The notes: generated by a model from the sequence alone, not told the origin. DNA of 64,000 nucleotides from Mucilaginibacter rivuli (GCF_019391655.1 NZ_JAHXPQ010000005.1:248001-312000); one strand, 5' to 3'; counted from the stretch's first letter, positions 1-10,100 are shown. Translations and numbers: made by a program.

Positions 1-407
1 TCGGCATGTTTAGCCAGGTTGATCTGCCTTCCCGGCGACTCAAGCGAGTTGATATAAAACGGTGGGTTAGTTATGATAAGATCATATTTTCTTTCGGGAT
101 GATCTCTAAAATAATCCTGGAAGCTGCTATTATAAACAGCCAGCCGCCCGCGAAAGGATGAGTTCTGAAAGTTATGTTCTGCTGTTTTGGCGGCAGACAA
201 ATCTACTTCAACAGCGTCAATTTTAGCTAAGGCAAACTTTTGGGCAAGCATTAAAGCTATTACGCCTGTGCCTGTGCCAATATCGAGTATGTGCGCGGGA
301 TCTTCCGCTTCCGCGAAAGCGCCCAGCAATACCCCATCGGTATTGATCTTCATAGCACAACCGCTTTGGTCAACCTCAAATTGTTTGAACTTGAAAATAT
401 CAGACAT
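1..407 (-). CDS. trmN6: tRNA1(Val) (adenine(37)-N6)-methyltransferase, 3' part cut by window edge
   Basis: SAM-dependent methyltransferase of the TrmN6/YfiC family, which modifies A37 of a valine tRNA. About 135 N-terminal residues are visible; the C-terminal part lies beyond the left edge. Reading the minus strand from the ATG at 407 gives an N-terminus starting MSDIFKFKQFEVDQ, then the SAM-binding segment LDIGTGTGVIALMLAQ near residue 40, an acidic VEVD motif, and the catalytic NPPFY motif of N6-adenine methyltransferases near residue 112. The start lies 2 bp after the yaeR-like stop, so it is the last visible gene of a purL-yaeR-trmN6 operon. The family is clear. Exact tRNA specificity is inferred from it. 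Confidence 0.85.
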   Translation of the reverse strand, partial: MSDIFKFKQFEVDQSGCAMKINTDGVLLGAFAEAEDPAHILDIGTGTGVIALMLAQKFALAKIDAVEVDLSAAKTAEHNFQNSSFRGRLAVYNSSFQDYFRDHPERKYDLIITNPPFYINSLESPGRQINLAKHA

Positions 408-409
408 GA

Positions 410-799
410 TTACACCTGGTACAACTCCAATGGCAATCCATCAGGATCGGCAAAAAAAGTAAAGGGTTTACCGGTATGCTCATCAACCCGTATAGGTTCG
501 GTAACAATGCCTTGCTTGTTCAGCATATTAACGGCTCCAAAAATGTCGTCTACTTCAAAAGCCAAATGCCTCAAACCAACCGCCTCCGGCCGTGATGGGC
601 GGGCAGGTGGTTCCGGAAACGAGAATAACTCTATCTGGTACTGATCGCCAACCTTAAGGTCGAGTTTATAAGAGTTACGCTCAGCACGATACACCTCCTG
701 CAATACCTTCAACCCCAGCACCTGCGTATAAAATCGTTTGGATGCCTGATAATCCGAACAGATAATAGCTACGTGGTGTATGCGGTTCAGTTTAAACAT
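410..799 (-). CDS. VOC family protein, YaeR-like (glyoxalase fold)
   Basis: Protein of 129 residues, a single-domain vicinal oxygen chelate fold of usual family length. It closely matches what I know of E. coli YaeR: an N-terminal HHVAIICSDY strand, a central IELFSFP stretch followed by PxRPSRPEA, then LRHLAFEVDD, and a C-terminal FTFFADPDGLPLELYQV. The metal-binding positions expected for VOC enzymes are present (H near residue 8, the H of LRHLAF, the E of LELY). Substrate is unknown; many relatives are labelled glyoxalase without proof. The ATG directly abuts the purL stop, so it is co-transcribed with purL and translationally coupled, and it precedes trmN6 by 2 bp. Confidence 0.88.
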   Translation of the reverse strand: MFKLNRIHHVAIICSDYQASKRFYTQVLGLKVLQEVYRAERNSYKLDLKVGDQYQIELFSFPEPPARPSRPEAVGLRHLAFEVDDIFGAVNMLNKQGIVTEPIRVDEHTGKPFTFFADPDGLPLELYQV

Positions 800-3022
800 T
801 TATTCGCCTAATATGCCATGCAATACGTTATCGTAAACCGAATGTGCTTCGGTTACGGTACCAAATGATTCCGAGTCGATCTCCAAACTACCCGAAGTAA
901 CCGTACCTAACAAGGTAAACTCAATTTCGGATGTGGATAGCAATTCAACAAAAGTGTCCTGCAGCTCAGGCTTAACAGATACCACTACCCTGCCTTGTGC
1001 TTCGCCGAAAAGGAAAGCATCTTTACGGATGTCTTCATCAGTATCAATGCTAAAGCCAAGTTTATTTGGCATAGCCGATTCTAAAAGGGTAATGTATAAA
1101 CCGCCATCAGCAACATCATGTGCAGATTGTATCAGTTTTTGCCCGATCAATTGTTTGATCACCTGGTGCAGGTCATATTCCTTCTCCAAATCAAAATGCG
1201 GTGCAGGTGATGCCGAAATTTTATGATAAGACGCTAAGTATTGTGATGAAGCGATACAGTTAACAGATTCACCGATAAGGTAAACAAGGTCGCCTGATTG
1301 TTTAAAATCCGATGTCATCAGGGTGGCTATATCATCCATAACTCCCAACATACCAATAGTTGGTGTAGGGAACACCGGGCCATCATCGGTTGATTGGTTG
1401 TAGAAACTTACATTACCACCAGTTACCGGGGTTTCAAATTTAGTACAAGCAGCCCCCATGCCTTTAATGGCTTCAACAAACTGCCAGTAAACTTCGGGCA
1501 CGTATGGGTTACCAAAATTTAAGCAATTAGTAATGGCTACAGGTTCGCCACCGGCACAAGTAATGTTACGTGCGGCTTCGGCTACGGCTATCATGGTGCC
1601 CTTTTGCGGGTCGGCATGTACGTAGCGGGAGTTACAGTCAACAGTTATTACAATGGCCTTATCAGTATCCTTAACGGCCACTACGGCGGCATCGCAAGGG
1701 CGGTTGGTTGTCATGGTAGCTGTACCCACCATGCTATCATATTGGCTGGTTACCCAGCGTTTTGAGGCAATATTAGGGTGTGATATCAAATGTTTGGCAA
1801 CGGCCTTCAAATCGGCAGGTTGCTCAACGTTATCTATTTTAAATTCCTGGTTCTTTTTGTAGTAAGCCGGCTCGCGGTATTCGCGTTGGTAAACCGGGGC
1901 GCCGCCACCTAATACAAGGTCGTCTGCCGGTACATCGGCAACCAATTCGCCTTTTACATAATAATGCAAACGTTTGGTATCGGTAACCTCGCCTATGATA
2001 GCGCAGTTCAGGTCCCATTTATCAAATACGGCTTCAACCTCTTTTTCACGGCCTTTGTACACCACGATCAGCATACGCTCCTGCGATTCTGAAAGCAATA
2101 TCTCAAAAGGCTTCATATTTGGCTGCCTTGTTGGTACTTTATCCAGGTCGATACGCATACCATGCTCGCCTTTGGCAGACATTTCGGAGTTTGAGCAAAT
2201 GATACCCGCCGCGCCCATATCCTGCATGCCAACAACCGCACCAGTTTTTATCACCTCGAGGGTAGCCTCTAACAATAATTTTTCCTGGAAAGGATCACCA
2301 ACCTGAACAGCCGGTAAATCATTCACCGAATCTTCGGTAATATTTTTTGATGCGAAAGCCGCGCCATGTATACCATCTTTACCTGTTGCCGAGCCCACAA
2401 TATACACCGGGTTACCTACACCGTATGATGTTGCCGAAACGGTTTCGCCGGCCTTAACTATACCTGCCGAAAACGCGTTTACCAGTGGGTTAACGTTATA
2501 GCACTCATCAAAAAACAGTTCGCCGCCAACGGTAGGGATACCAAAAGCATTACCGTAATCGCCAATACCTTTTACAACTCCCTTAACTAACCATTTGGTT
2601 TTATCCAGTTTCAAATCGCCAAAGCGCAATGAATTAAGTTGCGCTATAGGGCGTGCGCCCATGGTGAAGATATCGCGGTTAATACCGCCAACACCTGTAG
2701 CCGCACCTTGATAAGGCTCTAAAGCTGATGGGTGATTATGCGATTCTATTTTGAAAGCACAGCCAATACCATCGCCAAGATCAACCAAACCGGCATTTTC
2801 TTCGCCCGCCTTAGCCAACATACGCGGGCCATCTTTTGGCAAGGTTTTAAGCCAGGTGATGGAGTTTTTGTAAGAGCAATGCTCGCTCCACATTACCGAG
2901 AAAATAGAGAGTTCGGTAAAGTTGGGTACGCGGCCCAGTATTTCTTTTATACGTTCAAATTCTTCGGGTAGTAAACCTAAATCTTTAGCGGTTTCAACGG
3001 TGGTGAGTTCCTGGTGCTCCAA
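800..3022 (-). CDS. purL: Phosphoribosylformylglycinamidine synthase subunit PurL (small form)
   Basis: Catalyses the ATP-dependent amidation of FGAR to FGAM in purine synthesis. At about 740 residues it is the short PurL that works with separate PurS and PurQ subunits, which are not in this window. Visible motifs are the N-terminal [12 protein letters not shown], the active-site segment [28 protein letters not shown], and a second AIR-synthase-like half ([18 protein letters not shown]). The reading frame is open to a TTG at 3052, but relatives start as MxHQExTTV, so I place the start at the TTG at 3022; no in-frame ATG exists upstream before a stop. It heads the purL-yaeR-trmN6 operon. purM lies elsewhere in the window on the other strand. 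Confidence 0.95.
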   Translation of the reverse strand: MEHQELTTVETAKDLGLLPEEFERIKEILGRVPNFTELSIFSVMWSEHCSYKNSITWLKTLPKDGPRMLAKAGEENAGLVDLGDGIGCAFKIESHNHPSALEPYQGAATGVGGINRDIFTMGARPIAQLNSLRFGDLKLDKTKWLVKGVVKGIGDYGNAFGIPTVGGELFFDECYNVNPLVNAFSAGIVKAGETVSATSYGVGNPVYIVGSATGKDGIHGAAFASKNITEDSVNDLPAVQVGDPFQEKLLLEATLEVIKTGAVVGMQDMGAAGIICSNSEMSAKGEHGMRIDLDKVPTRQPNMKPFEILLSESQERMLIVVYKGREKEVEAVFDKWDLNCAIIGEVTDTKRLHYYVKGELVADVPADDLVLGGGAPVYQREYREPAYYKKNQEFKIDNVEQPADLKAVAKHLISHPNIASKRWVTSQYDSMVGTATMTTNRPCDAAVVAVKDTDKAIVITVDCNSRYVHADPQKGTMIAVAEAARNITCAGGEPVAITNCLNFGNPYVPEVYWQFVEAIKGMGAACTKFETPVTGGNVSFYNQSTDDGPVFPTPTIGMLGVMDDIATLMTSDFKQSGDLVYLIGESVNCIASSQYLASYHKISASPAPHFDLEKEYDLHQVIKQLIGQKLIQSAHDVADGGLYITLLESAMPNKLGFSIDTDEDIRKDAFLFGEAQGRVVVSVKPELQDTFVELLSTSEIEFTLLGTVTSGSLEIDSESFGTVTEAHSVYDNVLHGILGE

Positions 3023-3146
3023 TGTTTGTTGGTTTTTGTGAGATTGCCGCAAAATTAGGAATTTGAACCGAAACAGGAAAGCTTAATGATGTTGAAAAGC
3101 ATGTATTTTTAAACAACATGCATAATTACAGGCAATTGCCCGTCTC

Positions 3147-3929
3147 TTATTTCACAATACGAAAATTAACAGGCAGGTTATACCTAACACGCACCGGCTG
3201 ACCATTTTGCGTGCCCGGCTGCCATGCAGGGGCAAGTTTTAAAACGCGGATGGCTTCTTCATCAAATCCAAAACCTGCCGATTGAGTAACCCGGATATCC
3301 GACAAATGGCCATCAGCTTCCACAACAAAACTAAGCCATACCTTACCCGATATACCATTTTTTGCGGCGGCCTCGGGGTATTGCAAATTTTGTTTCAAAA
3401 AATTATTCAATGTTGCCCTTCCACCATTTGGCTCGGGCATAACATCCGGAATATCGAGTATTTGAGGTTGCGCTGCCGCTGCAGGCACTGTTTCGGCCAA
3501 CAGCACGTTGGATGAAGCAGGTTTTGGCTTGTTTATAGCCTGGCTTTCGCCATGGGCCTTGGTTTGATTTTGCGCCGTTTGTACTATTGAAGCCTCTGCT
3601 TGCTGTGTGGCAATAACAGTTGGCGTTCCGCCATTATGCTTGTGGCGGGCAGCGCTAACCTGTACGTGTGTTGGCTCTGAGGTAAACTCCTTCCTCAAAT
3701 CAATAGTTACGCTTGTTTGGGTAGATGGTGTTGGCGAAACGGTTGCCGGTTCAGCCTGACTCAGCGCGACTAAAAATATAACGAGTATCATTCCCCCTGT
3801 AATCCACATCGACCGGATCATGGTACGGGCATAATGTTTTCTTAATTCATACGCGCCATAGCTTTGGTTGCGGCCTTTAAATATAAGGTCGAGCCACTCG
3901 GTATCGTATATATCAAATTTCGGAAACAT
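3147..3929 (-). CDS. Energy transducer TonB family protein
   Basis: About 260 residues. The N-terminal cytosolic segment contains the Bacteroidota signature GRNQSYGAYELRKHY, followed by one membrane helix (residues about 42-60, GGMILVIFLVALSQA). A low-complexity periplasmic linker rich in Ala, Thr, Gln and Pro comes next, then a C-terminal TonB domain of about 85 residues with LQYPEAAAKNGISGKVW and PAWQPGTQNGQPVRV. TonB proteins carry proton-motive-force energy from ExbB/ExbD to outer-membrane receptors; no exbBD is seen here. The ATG at 3929 is preferred over the in-frame GTG at 3935. It probably stands alone, since the neighbours are 94 bp and about 47 bp away. Which receptor it serves cannot be told. 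Confidence 0.88.
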   Translation of the reverse strand: MFPKFDIYDTEWLDLIFKGRNQSYGAYELRKHYARTMIRSMWITGGMILVIFLVALSQAEPATVSPTPSTQTSVTIDLRKEFTSEPTHVQVSAARHKHNGGTPTVIATQQAEASIVQTAQNQTKAHGESQAINKPKPASSNVLLAETVPAAAAQPQILDIPDVMPEPNGGRATLNNFLKQNLQYPEAAAKNGISGKVWLSFVVEADGHLSDIRVTQSAGFGFDEEAIRVLKLAPAWQPGTQNGQPVRVRYNLPVNFRIVK

Positions 3930-3976
3930 AGCCACTGAAATTTATACCTAAAATTAACGAATATAATTTGCAAATG

Positions 3977-4570
3977 TTACCACTTATTTATGGTGATCAC
4001 TTTTTTGGTAACGGTATCTTTTTTAGCTACAGGTTCGGCCTGCATGTACCCTTCCAGTAACCTCCCCTTTCCAATAGCAAACGCTGCGCATTCATCCATA
4101 AAATGATCTACATCTTTTTTATCATATTTCTTTTCTATTTTTTCGATAGGTATATCCAGTCCAATTTGTGGCACGTAGCTATTATACCTGTCGCGCATGT
4201 AAGGCGTAAAAACAAAATCGGTAAACCAATAGCGGTATTTACCATCTTTAACTTCGCAGTTAAGTTTGCAGGTTATTCCCCCGTCATCGTGCTTGGCCAG
4301 CGATGTTACCTTTGAAACCAGGAAGTTCCCATCACAAACAAAAGAAGTATTTTTTGCATCTTCTGATAATAACTTTAGCCGTCGCCCGTCTGCCGATCTT
4401 TTTATTGAAGTTAACGCACGCGCATACAAAACGCCAGCACTGTTATTTGCCGCGGTTACCACCTTATAGTATATATATTTACCATGATCATCCAGAGCCA
4501 GCGAATCTTTTTGAGCCATAGCCATTTTACAAGCAACCAGGCAACATATTAAAAACAGTACTTTTTTCAT
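3977..4570 (-). CDS. Secreted protein of unknown function
   Basis: Protein of 197 residues with a clear Sec signal peptide: MKK, a hydrophobic core LFLICCLVACKMA, and a likely cleavage after AMA-Q near residue 19. I do not recognise the mature domain. It is mixed alpha/beta in appearance, about 175 residues, with several aromatic residues (YRYWFTDFVFTPYM) and a basic end (KKVITINKW). It contains no lipobox in the usual position and no further membrane helix, so it is expected in the periplasm or outside. It lies between the porin gene and the tonB-like gene on the same strand, with a terminator-like hairpin separating it from the porin. Confidence 0.7.
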   Translation of the reverse strand: MKKVLFLICCLVACKMAMAQKDSLALDDHGKYIYYKVVTAANNSAGVLYARALTSIKRSADGRRLKLLSEDAKNTSFVCDGNFLVSKVTSLAKHDDGGITCKLNCEVKDGKYRYWFTDFVFTPYMRDRYNSYVPQIGLDIPIEKIEKKYDKKDVDHFMDECAAFAIGKGRLLEGYMQAEPVAKKDTVTKKVITINKW

Positions 4571-4586
4571 ATCAGCATATACAATA

Positions 4587-4617
4587 AAGCCGCCCCGGAA
4601 AATACCGGGACGGCCTT
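4587..4617 (-). terminator. Intrinsic terminator after the porin gene
   Basis: On the minus strand a GC-rich stem (AAGGCCG-T-CCCGG paired with CCGGGGCGGCTT, one mismatch or bulge) with a 6-base loop is followed by a short T-rich run. It lies 25 bp after the porin stop. Confidence 0.7.
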
Positions 4618-4641
4618 AAATTTATAAATTATTCTTTGAAT

Positions 4642-5706
4642 TTAGAACGCGTAAACAGCAGCTACCGAGAATTGACCGGCAGATTTTGTTGCAACACCTT
4701 TGCTATCAAAGAACTGAGCAGCTGAACCATTGTCCAACCTTACTTCAGGAATGAAAGTTAAAGGGCCTGATTTTACAGCAGCAGTTAAAGTAAAAGCAGT
4801 TACTGATTCGCCAGGTATTACACCGCTAAATGAACCAGGTGTAGTTGAACCTTTTTTGGCAGAAAAATACTCAGCACGTAAACCTAAAGTAACATCTTTG
4901 CTTACAGCATATTGTGGATACAAAGCAGCACCTGTAAAACCGCCGTTACCTGCATTAGGAGCAAATTTGTAGCTTGGCTGAGAGAAATCAGCCACGTTTA
5001 AACCTAATTTAAAGGCATCAGTAATTTGATAGTTTGTTGTCAGGTCAAGCTCTAATCCTGAATAGTAACCTGCAGCTACGTTAAGGTAAGCGGTCCATCC
5101 TTTTACCGGAGCGATCATTAATTGCGCACCAAAAGTTGAAAGGTCATTAGTTGATGAATAGTTATTCCATGCATCGTTAAAGATACCCGCCATTAAGCTC
5201 GCTTTATCAGAGAAAGTGTAAGTAAACTTAAGACCTGCATTTTGGAACGGGCCGTTAGTGAACAGGTACGAAGTTGAATAATTGAAGTTCCCTACCGGAG
5301 AAATTACTTCGTATCCAACAAAAGTACCCATGTAACCACCTGTTACGTTTAACTTATCAGTAAGATCATAGCTTACGTATAAGTTTTGGATGTGATAACT
5401 TGAGCCCGCAACATCAGGAATTGATTGCGACTGACCTCTTGGACCAAATGATAATTCGCCTACAAAAGATGCTTTACCAACTTTCTTTTTCAAACCAAGG
5501 TCTATCATACCTAATGATACCGAGTTTGATTCGTTCGCGAAGCTTGTTTGGATGTTTGCAGCTTTTTTACCTGCAAAATCATACTTGAAATAGGTATCAA
5601 CAGAACCCGAGATCACTAAAGGTGATTCAGCCGGTTTTGCATCCTGAGCTTTAGCAGCCAGACCAGATACAGCAAGTGCACAAATAAGTAAGAATTTTTG
5701 TTTCAT
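4642..5706 (-). CDS. Outer-membrane beta-barrel porin (OmpL-like)
   Basis: Protein of 354 residues with a signal peptide (MKQKFLLICALAVSGLAAKAQ, cleavage near residue 20). The mature chain alternates aromatic and polar residues in repeated amphipathic strands and ends in YAF, the terminal aromatic typical of outer-membrane barrels. Segments such as FVGELSFGPRGQS, NLYVSYDLTDKLNVTGG and GLRAEYFSAKKG resemble the beta-barrel porin-2 (OmpL-like) family. It lies 172 bp downstream of amtB on the same strand, with a hairpin between them, so it may pass small nitrogen compounds to AmtB. That substrate link is only inferred from position. General porin function is likely; specificity is unknown. Confidence 0.82.
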   Translation of the reverse strand: MKQKFLLICALAVSGLAAKAQDAKPAESPLVISGSVDTYFKYDFAGKKAANIQTSFANESNSVSLGMIDLGLKKKVGKASFVGELSFGPRGQSQSIPDVAGSSYHIQNLYVSYDLTDKLNVTGGYMGTFVGYEVISPVGNFNYSTSYLFTNGPFQNAGLKFTYTFSDKASLMAGIFNDAWNNYSSTNDLSTFGAQLMIAPVKGWTAYLNVAAGYYSGLELDLTTNYQITDAFKLGLNVADFSQPSYKFAPNAGNGGFTGAALYPQYAVSKDVTLGLRAEYFSAKKGSTTPGSFSGVIPGESVTAFTLTAAVKSGPLTFIPEVRLDNGSAAQFFDSKGVATKSAGQFSVAAVYAF

Positions 5707-5817
5707 GATGTTTAGTTAAGATTTGATTGATTTGTTTTAAAAATTTGTTTGATTGAGTTTATTGTAAAAAGTTTAAAGTTTGTATATAGAAAATGTAGAT
5801 TAATTATTGTTTTATAA

Positions 5818-5843
5818 AGGGGCAATATTTGCATACTGCCCCT
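5818..5843 (-). terminator. Hairpin, probable terminator of amtB
   Basis: AGGGGCA and TGCCCCT form a 7-bp perfect stem around a 12-base loop, 35 bp past the amtB stop. On the minus strand it is followed by TTTATAAAA, so the T-run is weak. It may only attenuate transcription into the porin gene. Confidence 0.55.
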
Positions 5844-5878
5844 ATTTTATAATTTGCTATTGTTATATACTAACTGGC

Positions 5879-7495
5879 TTATGCCATTGCATCAACAACT
5901 GTTTTATCAGGATAAGCCTCAGTACCGTGCTCAAATACATCGATACCTCCAGGGCCTGTTTCGCCATGTTCTTCAACACGCAGTCTCCATGGATCAGGTA
6001 ATTTATTGATCAGCCACATCATACCGAATGCCACAATAAAGGTACCTACGGTTACTACCGCGCTACCTACAAACTGAGCCTCAAGTAATTTAACGCCACC
6101 ACCGTAAAATAAGCCCGATAATGCCGGAGCCACAGGGTAAGCACCTAATGTAATGTTAGGATCGGCAAATAAGCCCAATGATAAGGTACCGAAGATACCG
6201 CACATACCGTGAACCGGAACCGCGCCGATTGGATCGTCAATACGCAGGTATTCTAAAGCGTAAGTAGCAACATATACTACAATACCGGCAATAAAGCCTA
6301 TTAGTACAGCACCCAGCGGTGATACCCAGTAACAAGGGCAGGTAATAGCTACCAAGCCACCAAGTAAGCCATTCAGTGTAAAGCCTAAATCAAATTTACC
6401 TTTAGTTGGGCCAAACCACAGGGCCATTAACATGGCTCCAAAACCACCTGTACAGGCGGCAATTGTTGTGTTGAATGCCACGCGGCCAATACCTTGTGCA
6501 TCCATAGCTGACAGGGTACTGCCAGGGTTAAAGCCATACCAGCCAAACCATAATAAGAAAGCACCAACGCAAGCTACCGGTAAGTTGTGCGGAGCAGGCA
6601 TACCACCTTCTTTGCTGTCGCGCATAAACACACGACCGATCCGTGGGCCCAATACCATTGCACCGGCTAATGATATAATGCCACCTATGGTATGTACTAC
6701 TGTTGATCCGGCAAAATCATGGAAAGAAGTACCCAATTGAGGTAAGAAACCACCGGTTGAACCCATAGTTACTAACCAGCCATCCGGCCCCCAGGCCCAG
6801 TGACCTATAATTGGATAGATAAAACCTGTTACACCAATACTATAAAGGATATCGCCACGGAAAGAGCAACGACCGATCATAGCACCCGAAGTAATGGTAG
6901 AAGTAGTATCAGCAAAAGCGAACTGGAATACCCAGTGAGCCAAAATTGGAACACCATAAGCTTCGTAAGTTTCAGGTGTGTTTTGTAAAAAGAACCAGTT
7001 TGTAATGGTATGGCCATCTTTCATTAAACCACCCCAGCCAATAAAGCCGTTACCATGGCCGAATAAAAAGGCGTAACCTATAGCCCAAAATAATACACCA
7101 CAAAGGCAGGTATCAAAAACACACTCCATTAAAACGTTAACCGTTTCGCGTGTACGGGCAAAACCTGCTTCTAACATTACGAAACCTGCCTGCATACCAA
7201 ATACCAGAAAAGCCGCAACCAACATCCATGCAGTGTTAATTGAATTGATCACCGAAGTGTTAATGTCGGCTTGTGTAGGAGCCGCTGCTGCCTGTGCATG
7301 ACCTAACAAGCCAGGCAAACTAACCATAGCAGTTAGAATAATTAATAATCCAAGAATTTTTCCTGAAAAAACAGTCACACCTAAGCGCCATTTTTCCGGA
7401 GAGATACCCAACCAGCCCGAAGAAGGCCTTTGACCGCCGCCACCGGTTGATAAAAATTGCGGGAGCAATTTACTTTTGATACTTGTTACGTTCAT
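5879..7495 (-). CDS. amtB: Ammonium transporter AmtB
   Basis: Protein of 538 residues with about 11 transmembrane helices after an N-terminal export region. Amt family residues are present: DFAGSTVVH with the first pore histidine, GAVPVHGMCGIFGTL with the second, the substrate-binding aromatic region GFVMLEAGFARTRE, and LGPRIGR. Amt proteins conduct ammonium/ammonia across the inner membrane. The N-terminus is unusual: about 45 mostly polar residues precede a signal-like stretch (ILGLLIILTAMVSL to GHAQA, about residues 48-70). The true start could therefore lie further in. It is divergent from glnN and upstream of a porin. No PII gene (glnK), the usual partner, is adjacent. Confidence 0.95.
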   Translation of the reverse strand: MNVTSIKSKLLPQFLSTGGGGQRPSSGWLGISPEKWRLGVTVFSGKILGLLIILTAMVSLPGLLGHAQAAAAPTQADINTSVINSINTAWMLVAAFLVFGMQAGFVMLEAGFARTRETVNVLMECVFDTCLCGVLFWAIGYAFLFGHGNGFIGWGGLMKDGHTITNWFFLQNTPETYEAYGVPILAHWVFQFAFADTTSTITSGAMIGRCSFRGDILYSIGVTGFIYPIIGHWAWGPDGWLVTMGSTGGFLPQLGTSFHDFAGSTVVHTIGGIISLAGAMVLGPRIGRVFMRDSKEGGMPAPHNLPVACVGAFLLWFGWYGFNPGSTLSAMDAQGIGRVAFNTTIAACTGGFGAMLMALWFGPTKGKFDLGFTLNGLLGGLVAITCPCYWVSPLGAVLIGFIAGIVVYVATYALEYLRIDDPIGAVPVHGMCGIFGTLSLGLFADPNITLGAYPVAPALSGLFYGGGVKLLEAQFVGSAVVTVGTFIVAFGMMWLINKLPDPWRLRVEEHGETGPGGIDVFEHGTEAYPDKTVVDAMA

Positions 7496-7858
7496 AGTTT
7501 GTTTATTTTAGTTTGTTTGATAAGTGAGTTACGAGTTTTAAGGGAGTATTCTCTATTTTTAAAGCTTAATTTATATAACAAATAACAAAATTGATAGAAT
7601 TGATAGAGATTTTTTTGTGTTTTTAATTAATTTACGCCTATTTCTATTAATTCATGATGATTATTGGAATTATTTGATGAAATTATAAGTAATATTTTAA
7701 AAAAACAAACGAAATCGTAAAAAACTTTTAATTTTTTATCAAAATCAATACGAATACGTACCTATAATTAAAATTTTCAATTTTTCACTAAAAAAGGAAA
7801 GTGTTATCAGTAGTTTTATATTTTTGATGCACATATTATAAACAATTAAAATAAAATC
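7496..7858. other. Divergent intergenic region amtB / glnN
   Basis: 363 bp of very AT-rich sequence that must hold the promoters of both genes. A TATTTTTG box is visible 32 bp before glnN. I found no matching -7 box for amtB and no clear palindrome. No coding potential is seen. Confidence 0.6.
7819..7826 (+). promoter_or_regulatory. -7 box (TAnnTTTG type) for glnN
   Basis: TATTTTTG fits the Bacteroidota sigma-A -7 consensus and gives a predicted leader of roughly 25 nt before the glnN ATG. The surrounding sequence is AT-rich, so a chance match is possible. Confidence 0.5.
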
Positions 7859-10045
7859 ATGTCGAACATCCGATTTCAGGCTTTACAAGCCGTGCTTACC
7901 CGCACAATACCTGAAGTAAAGGTACCGGGAACCAAAATTTCTGATTTTTATGGCTCAAATGTTTTCGATAAAAAGAAAATGATGGACTATTTATCGAAAG
8001 ACGCGTTCCAAAGCATTGTAAGCGCTATCGAAATTGGCGAACCTATTCCGCGTGATATGGCAGAGCAGGTAGCTTCGGCCATGAAGGCATGGGCTATGAG
8101 CAAAGGAGCCACACACTATACCCACTGGTTCCAGCCATTAACAGGTACCACTGCCGAAAAACACGATTCATTTTTTGAGCCCACTGCAGATGGCGCTGCC
8201 ATTGAACGTTTTAGCGGTGATGCGTTGGCACAACAGGAGCCTGATGCATCAAGCTTCCCGAGCGGTGGTATCCGCAATACTTTTGAGGCACGTGGCTATA
8301 CCGCCTGGGACCCCTCATCACCAGCTTTTATTATAGAAAGCAACAGCGGTAAAACTTTATGTATCCCAACAGTATTTGTATCGTACACCGGCGAGGCATT
8401 AGATTATAAGGCTCCTTTATTAAAGGCGCTAAGTGTATTGGATAAAGCCGCGGTTGATGTATGTAATTACTTTGACAAAAGTGTTGAAAAAGTAAATGCA
8501 TCATTAGGTATTGAGCAGGAATATTTTTTAGTTGACATTGCCTTATTTAATGCACGCCCCGATCTGTATTTAACAGGGCGCACTCTGTTTGGCCATATAT
8601 CTGCCAAAGGGCAACAGTTGGAAGACCATTACTTTGGTTCGATACCGGAGCGTGTGTACGCCTTTATGCTCGACATGGAAACCGAAGCACTTAAATTAGG
8701 TATCCCATTAAAAACACGCCACAACGAAGTAGCTCCATCGCAATTTGAGTGTGCGCCGATATATGAAGAGATCAACTTAGCCATCGATCATAACCAGTTA
8801 TTGATGGATGTGATGGATAAGGTTGCCAAGCGCCACAACTTTAAGGTATTGCTGCACGAAAAACCTTATGCCGGTATTAACGGATCGGGCAAGCACAATA
8901 ACTGGAGCATGATAACCAATACAGGTAAAAACTTGTTAGCTCCGGGCAAAACCCCTAAGAACAACCTGATGTTCTTAACTTTCTTTGTAAATACAATTAA
9001 GGCAGTACATGAATATGCCGATCTGCTTCGTGCATCTATCGCATCGGTAAGTAATGATCACCGCCTGGGTGCTAATGAGGCCCCGCCGGCTATTATGTCT
9101 ATATTTTTAGGCAGCCAGTTGAGCGACCTGCTTGACGAGATAGAAACATCGCGCATTAGCAAGCGTATTAAGGAAGAAGCTTTACTGTGGCAAGGCATCC
9201 CTAAAATACCACAAATTTTGCGCGACAATACCGACCGTAACCGTACATCGCCATTTGCCTTTACCGGAAATAAGTTTGAGTTTCGCGCGGTAGGTTCATC
9301 TGCAAACTCATCAAGCCCGATGACAATTTTGAACCTGATTGTTGCCGACCAACTTAAAAAATTTAAAACTGAGGTTGATAAACTGATAAAAAAAGGCGAG
9401 AAAAAAGACATTGCCTTATTAACCGTTATTAAACGATATATCAAAGAATCGAAAGGGATACGTTTTGAAGGGAATGGCTATAGCGAAGAATGGGAAAAAG
9501 AAGCTGCTGCACGCGGTTTATCAAATACCAGGTCAACGCCTAAAGCTTTAGATGCCCTTATCAGCGAAAAAGTTGAAAAACTTTTTGAAGATACAGGCGT
9601 GTACAGTAAACGCGAAAGCCATGCAAGGCACGAGATAAAACTTGACAGCTTTTACAAGAAGCTACAAATTGAAGCACGCTTAATTGGCGAGTTGGTAACT
9701 AACGTTATCTTACCAACATCAATAAACTATCAAACCAAACTGATAGAAAATGTTAAAGGGCTAAAAGAGATAGGTATGGGTAAAGAAACCTATGCCGCGC
9801 AAATGGACATCATCGAACGGATATCAGCCCATATTAATTTCATTAAAACCAATGTGGAAGAAATGGTTGACGAACGTAAAAAAGCTAATGCTATTGAAGA
9901 CATACGCGAAAAATCAATTGCTTATGACGAAAAAGTAAAAAGTTACTTTGAACCTATACGTTACCATGTTGACAAACTGGAACAAATAGTTGACGACTCG
10001 ATGTGGCCGTTGCCAAAATTCAGGGAGTTGTTGTTTATTAAGTAA
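7859..10045 (+). CDS. glnN: Glutamine synthetase type III
   Basis: Protein of 728 residues, the length of GSIII (GlnN), well above the roughly 450-470 of GSI. It makes glutamine from glutamate, ammonia and ATP. Visible motifs include THYTHWFQPLTG near residue 80, the FxxGGIRxTFEARGYTAWD region (FPSGGIRNTFEARGY), EQEYFLVD, RHNEVAPSQFE, the ATP-site motif GINGSGKHNNWSM, and RNRTSPFAFTGNKFEFRA. The C-terminal helical extension of GSIII follows. It is divergent from amtB, so ammonium uptake and assimilation genes sit together. A hairpin terminator follows 20 bp after the stop. No other glutamine synthetase gene is present in the window. Confidence 0.97.
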   Translation: MSNIRFQALQAVLTRTIPEVKVPGTKISDFYGSNVFDKKKMMDYLSKDAFQSIVSAIEIGEPIPRDMAEQVASAMKAWAMSKGATHYTHWFQPLTGTTAEKHDSFFEPTADGAAIERFSGDALAQQEPDASSFPSGGIRNTFEARGYTAWDPSSPAFIIESNSGKTLCIPTVFVSYTGEALDYKAPLLKALSVLDKAAVDVCNYFDKSVEKVNASLGIEQEYFLVDIALFNARPDLYLTGRTLFGHISAKGQQLEDHYFGSIPERVYAFMLDMETEALKLGIPLKTRHNEVAPSQFECAPIYEEINLAIDHNQLLMDVMDKVAKRHNFKVLLHEKPYAGINGSGKHNNWSMITNTGKNLLAPGKTPKNNLMFLTFFVNTIKAVHEYADLLRASIASVSNDHRLGANEAPPAIMSIFLGSQLSDLLDEIETSRISKRIKEEALLWQGIPKIPQILRDNTDRNRTSPFAFTGNKFEFRAVGSSANSSSPMTILNLIVADQLKKFKTEVDKLIKKGEKKDIALLTVIKRYIKESKGIRFEGNGYSEEWEKEAAARGLSNTRSTPKALDALISEKVEKLFEDTGVYSKRESHARHEIKLDSFYKKLQIEARLIGELVTNVILPTSINYQTKLIENVKGLKEIGMGKETYAAQMDIIERISAHINFIKTNVEEMVDERKKANAIEDIREKSIAYDEKVKSYFEPIRYHVDKLEQIVDDSMWPLPKFRELLFIK

Positions 10046-10064
10046 GATGATTTTTTAAATCTCC

Positions 10065-10100
10065 AAAAGGGTTGATTATTACAAATAGTCAGCCCTTTTT
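10065..10100 (+). terminator. Intrinsic terminator of glnN
   Basis: AAAAGGGTTGA pairs with TCAGCCCTTTT (11 bp, one G-U pair) across a 13-base loop and ends in a run of five T. It begins 20 bp after the glnN stop. Confidence 0.8.

Noticed and set aside
3023..3052. Ten extra N-terminal residues on PurL
   Set aside because: Relatives start at the position of the TTG at 3022, and no ATG exists further upstream before a stop codon.
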